Source: Anaerococcus jeddahensis (GTDB lineage Bacteria; Bacillota; Clostridia; Tissierellales; Peptoniphilaceae). Taken from it: a stretch of DNA of 64,000 bases. Every line of letters begins with the position of its first letter. Within the stretch, counting starts at the first letter, position 1. Location of the stretch: the NCBI RefSeq assembly GCF_001182725.1, contig NZ_CWHU01000005.1, positions 1 through 64,000 of the forward strand, in the 5' to 3' direction. Shown piece by piece: positions 33,268 through 43,483 of the stretch. Below the pieces are notes generated by a model that saw only the letters and a list, made by a program, of their open reading frames with translations, was not told where the DNA came from and made no database searches. The position numbers and the translations under genes are program-made.

Positions 33268-34296
33268 ATGATTGAACTAAAAAATATTAGCGTAGACTTT
33301 GATGGTTTCAAGGCAGTCGATAGAGTTAATCTTAAAATTGAAAAGGCGGATGCCTTTGGTATAGTTGGATTTTCCGGAGCTGGAAAATCAACTCTTGTAA
33401 GATGTATCAATCTTTTGCAAAAACCATCTGAGGGAGAGGTTTTAATAAAAGGAGAAAATCTTTTGGACTTGTCACAAAAAGATTTGAGAAAAAGACGTAA
33501 AAAAATCGGGATGATTTTCCAACACTTTAATCTTTTGAATAACCTTTCAGTAATTGATAATGTAATTTTTCCTATAAGAAAGGAAAATCTTTCAAAAGAA
33601 GAAAAAATTAAAAAGGCTCAAAAACTTTTGGACTTAGTTGGAATTGGTGATAAGGCTGACTCTTTCCCAAGAGAATTATCAGGTGGTCAAAAGCAAAGAT
33701 GTGCCATAGCAAGGGCTCTTGCTTCAGATCCAGAAATTTTACTTTGTGATGAGGCAACAAGTGCTCTTGATCCAAAAACAACCAAGCAAATTTTAAAACT
33801 TTTGGGAGAGATTAAAGAGAAAATTGGAATAACAATTGTAATAATCACCCACCAAATGGAAGTTGTAAAAGATCTTTGCAATAAGGTTGCTGTAATGCAA
33901 GATGGAAAAGTTATTGAAGAAGGATCAACCCTTGAAATATTTTCAAATCCAAAACACAAACTTACAAAAGATTTTGTAGAAACTTCAACAAATGTAAATC
34001 AAACTCTTGAGGAAGTTAAAAACAATCTGGGAGTTTTGAAAAAAGATGAATTTTTGGTAAAACTTTCCTATGTTGGAGAGTCAACAACAGAACCTGTAAT
34101 AAATGAAATTTATGAGAAATTTAAGGTCAAGACAAATGTTTTGGCAGGAAATATTGAATTTATTACAAATGTTCCAGTTGGAAATCTTATAGTAACCTTC
34201 AAGGATGAAGGAGAAAATATCGACAAGGCTATTGAATATTTGATAGCGGGTGGAACTAATGTACAAATTTTAGGAGATAGTAATGGAATACTTTAA
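33268..34296 (+). CDS. metN: Methionine ABC transporter ATP-binding protein MetN
   Basis: 342 aa. Walker A GFSGAGKST near residues 36-44, Q-loop MIFQHFNLLNN, signature LSGGQKQRCAIARAL, and Walker B ILLCDEATSALDP are all intact. The C-terminal ~90 residues form the NIL (methionine-sensing) domain that inhibits transport when methionine is plentiful. The start is the ATG at 33268 behind AAAGGAAG; a longer in-frame start inside the M20 gene is unlikely. It overlaps metI by 14 bases. Confidence 0.95.
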   Translation: MIELKNISVDFDGFKAVDRVNLKIEKADAFGIVGFSGAGKSTLVRCINLLQKPSEGEVLIKGENLLDLSQKDLRKRRKKIGMIFQHFNLLNNLSVIDNVIFPIRKENLSKEEKIKKAQKLLDLVGIGDKADSFPRELSGGQKQRCAIARALASDPEILLCDEATSALDPKTTKQILKLLGEIKEKIGITIVIITHQMEVVKDLCNKVAVMQDGKVIEEGSTLEIFSNPKHKLTKDFVETSTNVNQTLEEVKNNLGVLKKDEFLVKLSYVGESTTEPVINEIYEKFKVKTNVLAGNIEFITNVPVGNLIVTFKDEGENIDKAIEYLIAGGTNVQILGDSNGIL

Positions 34297-34948
34297 TTAT
34301 GCACTTTCAATAAAAGATAGAATTTTTGAAGATATAGGCCTTACATTTTATATGCTATTTTTATCAGCCATATTTTCAGGAATTTTTGGACTAATAATAG
34401 GAGTAATACTGGTAGTTACAAACGATGGAGGAATTTTGGAAAACAAAAAAGTTTATAGCATTTTGGATAAGATAACAAATCTTTTCCGTGCGGTTCCTTT
34501 CATAATCTTACTTGCAGTAATAAGTCCTTTGACAAATTTAATTGTAGGAACAAGAATTGGACCAACAGCTGCAATAGTTCCCTTAGTTTTTTCTTGCGTG
34601 CCTTTTTTTGCAAAGCAAGTTGAACAAGCTCTTGCAGAAGTTGATCTGGGAGTAATAGAAGCTGCGGAAGCTATGGGAAATTCACCATTTGAAATTATAA
34701 CAGCAGTTTATTTAAGAGAAGGCTTACCATCACTTGTAAGAGCCTCAGCCATAACCTTAATTTCACTTTTGGGACTTACTGCAATGGCTGGAACAATCGG
34801 AGCAGGAGGAATAGGAAATCTTGCTATAGCAGTCGGATACAACAGATACAAAAACGATGTAGTTATTATATCGGTAATAGTTATTTTGATCATTGTCTAT
34901 GCCATCCAAGGCATTGCCAATTTAATCATAAAAAAAACATCACATTAA
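34283..34948 (+). CDS. metI: Methionine ABC transporter permease MetI
   Basis: 221 aa inner permease with about five helices. The cytoplasmic coupling motif is EAAEAMGNSPFEIITAVYLRE near residues 126-146 (the EAA loop), and VPLVFSCVPFFAKQVEQAL and TAMAGTIGAGGIGNLAIAVG are typical of the MetI family. The start overlaps the end of metN. Two MetQ genes follow. Confidence 0.95.
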   Translation: MEYFNYALSIKDRIFEDIGLTFYMLFLSAIFSGIFGLIIGVILVVTNDGGILENKKVYSILDKITNLFRAVPFIILLAVISPLTNLIVGTRIGPTAAIVPLVFSCVPFFAKQVEQALAEVDLGVIEAAEAMGNSPFEIITAVYLREGLPSLVRASAITLISLLGLTAMAGTIGAGGIGNLAIAVGYNRYKNDVVIISVIVILIIVYAIQGIANLIIKKTSH

Positions 34949-34967
34949 AAATATTAGGAGGAAAATG

Positions 34968-35840
34968 ATGAAAAACTTAAAGAAAATTGCCCTAGGATTG
35001 TCACTTGTACTAACTTTAACAGGATGTGGAAATAAGAAGAATGATACAAATTCAAATTCTTCCCCATCAAATCAAGCAAAAACTGAAGACAGATTTGCTG
35101 ATGCTAAAGTAATTAAAATTGGAGTTTGTGGAGAAAAGAATGAAGTTTTAGAAGATATTGCAAAAAGATTTGAAAAAGATACAGGAAAGAAAATAGAAAT
35201 TGTACCATTTTCAGATTACAACCAACCAAACGAAGCTTTAAAATCTGGAGATATTGACTTAAATGCCTTCCAACACAAAAAATTCTTGGAAGATTATAAC
35301 AAATCTCACAAAACAGATATAGTTGCAGTTGGAGATACACTACTTGCTCCAATGGGAATTTATTCTGACAAAATTAAAGATGTAAAAGAGATAAAAGACG
35401 GAGACAAAATTGCAATTCCAAACGACCCAACAAACGGAGCAAGAGCCCTTTTCCTACTTCAATCAGCAGGCTTACTTGAGCTTGAAGGAAAAGAAGGAGA
35501 TGCAATAACTCTTGATAATATCAAGAAAAATCCAAAAAATCTAGAAATAATTGAACTTGATGCAAGCCAAACAGCAAGAAATCTTACAGAAGTTGCAGCA
35601 TCAGTTATAAATTCTGGAGTAGCAGTAGATGCAGGATTTGTTCCAACAGAAGATGCAATCTATCTTGAAGATAAGGATGATCCAGCAAAAGCAATCTATG
35701 TAAACATAATTGCAGCAAGAAAAGAAGATAAAGATTCAAAAACTATAGAAAACTTTATTAAGAATTATTATCAAACAGATGAAACTAAAAAATTAGTAGA
35801 AAAAGAAACGAAAGGTTCAGAAATTCCAGCTTGGAAATAA
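34968..35840 (+). CDS. metQ: Methionine-binding lipoprotein MetQ, copy 1
   Basis: About 290 aa. Lipoprotein signal MKNLKKIALGLSLVLTLTGC with the lipobox Cys at residue 20, then an Asn/Ser-rich linker. The mature domain shows KIGVCGEKNEVLEDIAKR, FSDYNQPNEALKSGDIDLNA and NDPTNGARALFLLQSAGLL, the NLPA/MetQ signatures. Of two adjacent ATGs, the second (34968) is better spaced from AGGAGG (34956-34961). A paralogue follows 25 bases later. Confidence 0.93.
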   Translation: MKNLKKIALGLSLVLTLTGCGNKKNDTNSNSSPSNQAKTEDRFADAKVIKIGVCGEKNEVLEDIAKRFEKDTGKKIEIVPFSDYNQPNEALKSGDIDLNAFQHKKFLEDYNKSHKTDIVAVGDTLLAPMGIYSDKIKDVKEIKDGDKIAIPNDPTNGARALFLLQSAGLLELEGKEGDAITLDNIKKNPKNLEIIELDASQTARNLTEVAASVINSGVAVDAGFVPTEDAIYLEDKDDPAKAIYVNIIAARKEDKDSKTIENFIKNYYQTDETKKLVEKETKGSEIPAWK

Positions 35841-35865
35841 ATATAAAAAATTAAGGAGATAAAAA

Positions 35866-36726
35866 ATGAAAAAATTAGGAAAAATAGCTTTAGGACTTGC
35901 CCTACTTGTAGGACTTAGCTCATGTGGAAACAAGGAAGCTAATAGAAACACATCAAATTCAAATTCAAATTCAAATGAAAATCCAAAAGGTAAACAAACT
36001 ATTAAAATTGGAGTTGTTGGAGAATATAACGACGTATTAAACGAAGTTATAAAAAGATATAAAGACAAAACAGGAAATGATGTTAAGCTTGTAGTATTTT
36101 CAGACTACAACCAACCAAACGAAGCATTAGAATCTGGAGACATTGATTTAAATGCTTACCAACACAAAAAATATCTAGAAGAATACAACAAAGATCACAA
36201 AACAGACCTTGTTTCAATAGGAAATACAATGCTTGCACCTCTTGGAATTTATTCAAAAAAATACAAATCATTGGACGAAGTAAAGGAAAATGATGAAGTA
36301 GTAATTCCAAACGATGCATCAAACGGAGCAAGAGCCCTATTCTTATTACAAGATGCAGGACTTATTAAAGTAAAAGGTGACAAGGGATCATCTGTTACAG
36401 TTGATGATATAACAGAAAATTCAAAAAATCTAAAAATTACAGAAGTTGACGCAAGTCAAACAGCAAGAAATCTAGATTCAGCTGCCATTGCAGTTGTAAA
36501 TGATACTTTCGCTCTTGATTCAAAAATTGCAACTGAATATCCAGCTTTAAAATTTGAAGAATCAAAAGTAGACGACTCCAACCCTTATGTGAATATAATT
36601 GTAGCTAAAAAAGATAGAAAAGACGACAAAGTTTTAAATGATTTTGTTAAAAATTACTATCAAACAGATCAAACCAAAAAAGACTATGAAAAATTCACAG
36701 GAGGAGCATGGGTTCCAGCTTGGTAA
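35866..36726 (+). CDS. metQ: Methionine-binding lipoprotein MetQ, copy 2
   Basis: 286 aa, a tandem paralogue of the previous gene. Signal MKKLGKIALGLALLVGLSSC with the Cys at residue 20, an N/S repeat linker, then VFSDYNQPNEALESGDIDLN and NDASNGARALFLLQDAGL. The two share the domain throughout but differ enough that they could prefer different forms of methionine (for example L, D or a dipeptide). AAGGAG precedes the ATG. Last gene of the T-box operon. Confidence 0.93.
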   Translation: MKKLGKIALGLALLVGLSSCGNKEANRNTSNSNSNSNENPKGKQTIKIGVVGEYNDVLNEVIKRYKDKTGNDVKLVVFSDYNQPNEALESGDIDLNAYQHKKYLEEYNKDHKTDLVSIGNTMLAPLGIYSKKYKSLDEVKENDEVVIPNDASNGARALFLLQDAGLIKVKGDKGSSVTVDDITENSKNLKITEVDASQTARNLDSAAIAVVNDTFALDSKIATEYPALKFEESKVDDSNPYVNIIVAKKDRKDDKVLNDFVKNYYQTDQTKKDYEKFTGGAWVPAW

Positions 36727-36757
36727 AAAATTAAATACGACCCCCTTAAATATATAG

Positions 36758-36785
36758 GCTATGAGTTTTGCTCATAGCTTTTTTA
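36758..36785 (+). terminator. Terminator of the methionine operon
   Basis: GCTATGAG-TTTTG-CTCATAGC followed by TTTTTTAT. Confidence 0.9.
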
Positions 36786-36847
36786 TATTTAAAATTAATA
36801 AAATTTCACCAATTTAAATAAAAACTATTTTAATGTATAATAAATGT

Positions 36848-37351
36848 ATGAGAATAGCAGAAATTAAAGATTTAGATGAAATAATGATAATTATAAATGA
36901 CGGGAAAAAAGCTTTGAAAAAAGATGGAATTGACCAATGGCAAAATGGGCTTCCTGATAGGGAGGGGATTTTAGAAAATATTTTGACAGGTGAAAGTTTT
37001 GTATATGAGGAAAATGGAGAAATTTTATCTTTTGCTTATTTGAAAAAGGATTATGAAGAAGATTATAGGGGAATTGAAAAGGATTTTAAAAATCATGGTC
37101 CCTATCTTACAATTCACAGGCTAAGTGTAAGAGAAAGTGCAAAGAAAAAAGGAGTTGCCAAGAAGTTTTTTGATGAAATTATAGGATATGGAAAAAATTT
37201 AAAAATGGAGGCAATAAGAATTGACACCCATCCAGATAATTTTAAAATGCAAAATTTAATTAAAAAATTTTCTTTTGAAAAAATTGGAATTTGTACGGTT
37301 GATGATAAAATTAGAAGATCTGAAAGATTTGTTTATGAGTTGATTTTATGA
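36848..37351 (+). CDS. GNAT-family N-acetyltransferase
   Basis: About 167 aa acetyl-CoA-dependent transferase. The fold is visible as MRIAEIKDLDEIMIIINDGK at the start, IHRLSVRESAKKKGVAKKFFDE in the acetyl-CoA-binding region (about residues 91-112; the usual Q/RxxGxG/A appears as KKKGVA), and EAIRIDTHPDN. Substrate unknown. A TATAAT box lies at 36836-36841, so the ATG at 36848 would be at or next to the transcript start, and no ribosome site is seen; leaderless translation is possible. An in-frame ATG at 36833 lies within the -10. It overlaps the next gene by 4 bases. Confidence 0.83.
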   Translation: MRIAEIKDLDEIMIIINDGKKALKKDGIDQWQNGLPDREGILENILTGESFVYEENGEILSFAYLKKDYEEDYRGIEKDFKNHGPYLTIHRLSVRESAKKKGVAKKFFDEIIGYGKNLKMEAIRIDTHPDNFKMQNLIKKFSFEKIGICTVDDKIRRSERFVYELIL

Positions 37352-39936
37352 TAAATGAAAAACAAAGAATAATAATTGATGATGCTAGACTTCCGGCTGC
37401 GGTTCTTGCAGGTCCTGGGACTGGAAAAACTTATACAATTGTAAAAAAAATAATTTCTTTGATAAAAAATGATGGGATTAGTCCCAATAAAATTCTTGTT
37501 ACAACCTTTACCAAAAAGGCTGCGAATGAACTGATTGAAAGGGTTGAGTCAAGTCTTAAAAAAGAAAAAATAGAGGCGGACACATCCAATATGCTAATTG
37601 GAAATTTTCATTCCCTTGCCCTTTCTTTTTTGAAAGAATACAAGTCTTTTGGGCAAAATATTTTTGATCCTTTGGTTATTGATTCCTATCTTGAGGGATA
37701 TTTGATTGAAAAGAATATGGGGATTTTTGAAAATATTCCAAACTTTTCAAAATTTATTTCCTACAACGAAGTTGGGCAAATTCAAGGGATTTTTGAAAGT
37801 ATTACAAATAATTTGGTTGATTTAAATGACCTTAGAAATTCTGAAAATCCTCGTGATAATTTTGCTCTTGAAATTTATTTAAAATGGGCAAATTTTCTTG
37901 ACCAAAATAAGCTTATAAATTACCAATTGATTTTAAAAAAATTCTACGACCTATTAAATGATTCAGTCTATGGGAAAAAAATCAGAGATAGGATAGATTT
38001 TGTAATAATTGATGAGTACCAAGATACAAATACCATCCAAGAAGAAATTACTTTTGGCCTTTGTAAGGGGAAAAATCTCATTGTTTTTGGAGATGATGAC
38101 CAGGCTCTTTATTCATTTAGGGGAGCAAGTCCCCAAAATTTGAGAGATTTTGACAAGGCTTGTAAGAAAAATTTAAAAAAAGAGGCGAATTTTTATAACT
38201 TGGATATAAATTATAGGTCAAACCAAGAAATTATCGATAAGTCCAAGGATTTTCTTGTAAATTCAAAGGCTTTCGAACTTGAAAAAATTAAAAAATTAAG
38301 GTCCTACCATGGAGAAAAAAATGAAAATTCTTTGGTAAGGGCTAGGGCAAATGAATATGAAAATATTGAAAATATAGTAAAATTTTTGAATAAAAAAATA
38401 AATTTAAACCAAATCGCCTTTCTCTTTCCATCATTAAATGGAGACTATCCAAAGTCCTTGCAAACTTATTTTGAAAATCATGGGATAAATGTCTTAAATA
38501 AATCTTCAAAATTGTTTTTCAAAAGAAGGGAAACAAGGCTTTGCCTTTTTGTGATTTTATCAATTTTTTCAAAAAAACCAAAAAAACTTACAGGGTCAAA
38601 TCCCGACAAGTACAAGTGGACCCAAGAGACAAATTTTAAAAAATATATAGGTGGGATTTTTGACGATGAGGAATTTACAAAAAACCAAGAATTAAATGCC
38701 TATATAAAGGAAGAAAAATTAAAGTTAAATGAAAATAAGTCTTATACAGAAATTTTATATAAGGCTTTTGGTCTTGAAATTTTTAGGGAGCTTTTGGATA
38801 AAAGTCTAGAAGATCAAAATTCTATAAGAGAGCTTTCAAATATAGGAAAATTCACATCGATCCTTTCAGATTTTACAAATCTTTGCGGTTTTGATATTAA
38901 TTTTTATAATAAGTCTGTTGACTTAATTTATGGCTATATTTTTTATCTTTTTAAAAATTCTGCCATAAGCGAATTTGAAAATTTTGATAGTCCAAAAAAT
39001 TCAGTAATTTTTTCAACAATCCATCAAGCAAAAGGCCTTGAATATGATGTTGTCTTTGTTTCAAGTCTGTATGATAATCCAAGAAGAGATAGGTCTGCCT
39101 TTAGTCCAAAGCTTGAAGGCAAAAAAGAAAGTGATTTTCTAAAAAATTTCTACAGAAAATATTACACAGCCTTTACCAGGGCAAAAAATCTTTTGGTTGT
39201 TTTGGACAATTCAGAAAATTCCTACATGAAATCTTTCACATCAAGTTTAAATTCATCTTCGATTTTAAAAACAATTGATTTTAAATTTAAAGACCAAGAT
39301 ATAAAAAAAGAAATTTTGGCATACACAACGGATATTTCAATTTACAAGTCTTGTCCTTTAAAATATAAATTTATAAGATTATTGGAGTTTAGAAAAGAAA
39401 AAACCAAGTCCTTGGATTTTGGTTCAAAAGTCCACAGCCTTGCAGAATATCTTACAAATCTAAAAAAAGAAAATATTTCTTATGATACAATAAATGAATT
39501 TATAAAAGAAAACAAGGAATTTCAAAGACCTATAGCAAATTTTATAAATAGAAATTTCCCAATAAAAGAATCTGAAATGAACATAAAACTTGACAGAAAT
39601 TTTTATATACTGCAAGGAAATATCGATATAATCCTTGAAAATGGGAGTATTATTGACATAAAAACTGGAAAAGTCCATGAAGATAATCTTCTTTCCTACA
39701 AAAATCAGCTACTTACTTACTACAATTTGTTAGTCTATAATAATAAAAAAGTGGACAAGATGTTTTTATATTTTATAGAAGAAGATAAGCTTTTAGAAGT
39801 TAAAAACTCAAATTTTGATATGAAATATATAGATGAAATAGGAAAGAATATAGTAGAAAAAAATATAGAAGTAAGGACAGAAGACAAAAAAGAATGCAAA
39901 TTCTGTCCGATGGCATATTTTTGTGGAAGAACTTGA
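37348..39936 (+). CDS. UvrD/PcrA-like helicase fused to a PD-(D/E)XK nuclease with Fe-S motif
   Basis: 862 aa. The N-terminal superfamily 1A helicase has Walker A AGPGTGKTYTIVKKI (residues 21-35), TTFTKKAANEL, Walker B FVIIDEYQDTN near 216-226, FGDDDQALYSFRGA, and a late STIHQAKGLEYDVVFV motif. The C-terminal ~200 residues form a RecB-type nuclease: GNIDIILENGSIIDIKTG supplies the catalytic D/DxK. Cys residues in YKSCPLKYKF (near 668) and CKFCPMAYFC at the end match the four-Cys Fe-S staple of AddB/Cas4-type nucleases. It probably processes DNA ends. No AddA/AddB partner is adjacent. Starts with ATGA overlap after the acetyltransferase. Confidence 0.88.
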   Translation: MINEKQRIIIDDARLPAAVLAGPGTGKTYTIVKKIISLIKNDGISPNKILVTTFTKKAANELIERVESSLKKEKIEADTSNMLIGNFHSLALSFLKEYKSFGQNIFDPLVIDSYLEGYLIEKNMGIFENIPNFSKFISYNEVGQIQGIFESITNNLVDLNDLRNSENPRDNFALEIYLKWANFLDQNKLINYQLILKKFYDLLNDSVYGKKIRDRIDFVIIDEYQDTNTIQEEITFGLCKGKNLIVFGDDDQALYSFRGASPQNLRDFDKACKKNLKKEANFYNLDINYRSNQEIIDKSKDFLVNSKAFELEKIKKLRSYHGEKNENSLVRARANEYENIENIVKFLNKKINLNQIAFLFPSLNGDYPKSLQTYFENHGINVLNKSSKLFFKRRETRLCLFVILSIFSKKPKKLTGSNPDKYKWTQETNFKKYIGGIFDDEEFTKNQELNAYIKEEKLKLNENKSYTEILYKAFGLEIFRELLDKSLEDQNSIRELSNIGKFTSILSDFTNLCGFDINFYNKSVDLIYGYIFYLFKNSAISEFENFDSPKNSVIFSTIHQAKGLEYDVVFVSSLYDNPRRDRSAFSPKLEGKKESDFLKNFYRKYYTAFTRAKNLLVVLDNSENSYMKSFTSSLNSSSILKTIDFKFKDQDIKKEILAYTTDISIYKSCPLKYKFIRLLEFRKEKTKSLDFGSKVHSLAEYLTNLKKENISYDTINEFIKENKEFQRPIANFINRNFPIKESEMNIKLDRNFYILQGNIDIILENGSIIDIKTGKVHEDNLLSYKNQLLTYYNLLVYNNKKVDKMFLYFIEEDKLLEVKNSNFDMKYIDEIGKNIVEKNIEVRTEDKKECKFCPMAYFCGRT

Positions 39937-39976
39937 TTAAGATCTACTATGTAATACAATGTTCTTGGGTGATAAA

Positions 39977-40312
39977 ATGAAATCTCAAATGCTAAAAGGA
40001 CTTATCGAAGGGGTAATTCTTAAAATAATTAAAGATAAAGAAACGTACGGCTACGAAATTGTTGAAACTTTAAGGCTAAACGGTTTTTATAATATGACAG
40101 AATCTACAGTCTATCCTATTTTGCAAAGACTTTCAAAAAAAGCTCTTATACTTTCGTCAAAAGAAAAATCAAAAGTTGGACCAAAAAGAAAATATTATTA
40201 TATAACGCCAAAAGGCAAAGAATATTTAGAAGATTTTACCAAAGATTTTTTGGAATTAGATGAAAATGTAAGAAAAATATTAGGAGTTAAAAATGATAAT
40301 GAGAGTAGATAA
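39977..40312 (+). CDS. PadR-family transcriptional regulator
   Basis: 111 aa winged-helix regulator. MLKGLIEGVILKIIKDKETY and GYEIVETLRLNGF, then STVYPILQRLSKKALI (recognition helix region) and GPKRKYYYITPKGKEYL (wing) are standard PadR. The start is the ATG at 39977 with GGGTGAT upstream; the longer frame from 39959 lacks a ribosome site. Its end overlaps the pseudouridine synthase gene by 20 bases, so the two are co-expressed. PadR proteins often control membrane exporters; no such target is adjacent. Confidence 0.87.
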   Translation: MKSQMLKGLIEGVILKIIKDKETYGYEIVETLRLNGFYNMTESTVYPILQRLSKKALILSSKEKSKVGPKRKYYYITPKGKEYLEDFTKDFLELDENVRKILGVKNDNESR

Positions 40313-41000
40313 AATGATTGGAAATGCCAATCTTGATACTAGAAAAAATATAAAGAAAAATGCAAAAAAAGGCGGACTTGTAATAAACGGAGAAATTGTA
40401 AAAGATTCATCAGTAAAAGTTGATCCAAATTTAGATGAAGTTATATATATGGGAGAGCTTGTCGATTATTTTGAAAATATCTATATAATGATGAACAAAA
40501 GAGAAGGCCTAATTTGCCAATCAAACGAACTTGATGGAACTGTAATGAGTGACTTGGATGAATTTTATCTAAATTTAGACCTTGCAATAGCAGGAAGGCT
40601 TGACAAAGATACTACAGGACTTTTGTTAATGTCAACAGATGGGAAATTTATCCACAGAGTAATTAGTCCAAATTCAAATATTTGGAAAAAATATGAAGTA
40701 GAAACATCAAAAAAAATTGATCCAAGCCTTGTAGAAGTTTTTAAAGAAGGCGTATATATAAAAGAAGATGATTATTATACAAGAAGCGCAAGGCTTGAAA
40801 TAATAGAAGAAAAAAAGGCCTATGTATATGTAACAGAAGGAAAATTTCACTTGGTAAAAAGATTATTTTCAAATAACGACAATGAAGTAATAAAATTAAA
40901 AAGACTCGCCATAGGAGATTTAAAGTTAGACCAAAGTTTAAATCCTGGTCAATATAGGGAACTAAGCGAAGAAGAAATAGAATTATTTACAAAAGAATGA
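40293..41000 (+). CDS. RsuA/RluB/E/F-family rRNA pseudouridine synthase
   Basis: 235 aa. The N-terminal S4-like RNA-binding domain (MRVDKMIGNANLDTRKNIKK followed by GGLVINGEIVKD) is followed by the catalytic domain with IAGRLDKDTTGLLLMSTDGK near residues 104-123, whose Asp is the catalytic residue. KYEVETSKKIDP and EGKFHLVKRLFS are typical of the RsuA group, which modifies 16S rRNA position 516 in E. coli; the site here is not certain. AGGAG lies 6 bases before the start chosen, within the PadR gene. Confidence 0.88.
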   Translation: MIMRVDKMIGNANLDTRKNIKKNAKKGGLVINGEIVKDSSVKVDPNLDEVIYMGELVDYFENIYIMMNKREGLICQSNELDGTVMSDLDEFYLNLDLAIAGRLDKDTTGLLLMSTDGKFIHRVISPNSNIWKKYEVETSKKIDPSLVEVFKEGVYIKEDDYYTRSARLEIIEEKKAYVYVTEGKFHLVKRLFSNNDNEVIKLKRLAIGDLKLDQSLNPGQYRELSEEEIELFTKE

Positions 41001-41159
41001 AAACTTATATTGCAAAATTAAAATAAAATTTTCAACATTTTTTATTTTTAAATATAAAAATGATTTCAATAAATTATTAGAAAAATAAAAAGAAATAATC
41101 GTCATAAAGCTTGATTTAATAAGTAATGAGCAAAAATAAAAAATAGAAAAATATCGAAT

Positions 41160-41197
41160 GAAATTGTTTGCATTAAAAAACGTTATGTGCTACAATA
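41160..41197 (+). promoter_or_regulatory. Promoter and candidate CcpA (cre) site of glpP-glpK
   Basis: TTGCAT (41169-41174), 17-base spacer, TACAAT (41192-41197). TGAAATTGTTTGCA (41160-41173) resembles the cre consensus and overlaps the -35, a repressing position. The rest of the gap after the pseudouridine synthase (41001-41160) is AT-rich and shows nothing else. Confidence 0.65.
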
Positions 41198-41221
41198 AGA
41201 ATGTAATAAATATATTTGGAG

Positions 41222-41253
41222 AAGCGAGCACCTATTTTAATATGGGCTCGCTT
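41222..41253 (+). promoter_or_regulatory. Leader hairpin of glpP, likely GlpP antitermination target
   Basis: AAGCGAGC (41222-41229) pairs with GCTCGCTT (41246-41253), with an inner ACCTATTTTAATATGGG. It sits between the promoter and the glpP start. The flank GAGAAGCGAG resembles GAGAAAGCGAG in the leader of the next glycerol operon (43415-43425). The trailing T-run is weak (TTTGTGTATTT). GlpP antitermination at such leaders is established in Bacillus; the role here is inference. Confidence 0.65.
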
Positions 41254-41273
41254 TGTGTATTTGGAGGAAAATG

Positions 41274-43359
<2,086 letters not shown>

Positions 43360-43360
43360 T

Positions 43361-43389
43361 TTTACAAAGAGAAAAAGTTATAATATAAT
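43361..43389 (+). promoter_or_regulatory. Promoter of the glycerol-3-phosphate oxidoreductase operon
   Basis: TTTACA (43361-43366), 17-base spacer, TATAAT (43384-43389). It begins directly after the glpK stop and drives the leader at 43418. Confidence 0.72.
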
Positions 43390-43417
43390 AAAATTAACAG
43401 TTAAATAAGGCTATGAG

Positions 43418-43460
43418 AAAGCGAGTTAAAGTAGGACCTACTTTAACTTGCTTTTTTTTA
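43418..43460 (+). terminator. Leader terminator, likely GlpP-controlled
   Basis: AAGCGAGTTAAAGTAGG pairs with CCTACTTTAACTTGCTT, followed by a run of T's: a classical intrinsic terminator placed between a promoter and the operon start. That position calls for antitermination, and glpP is encoded just upstream. The GAGAAAGCGAG motif at its 5' edge recurs at the glpP leader. Confidence 0.82.
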
Positions 43461-43483
43461 ATTTTAAATTGAAAGGAAAAAAT

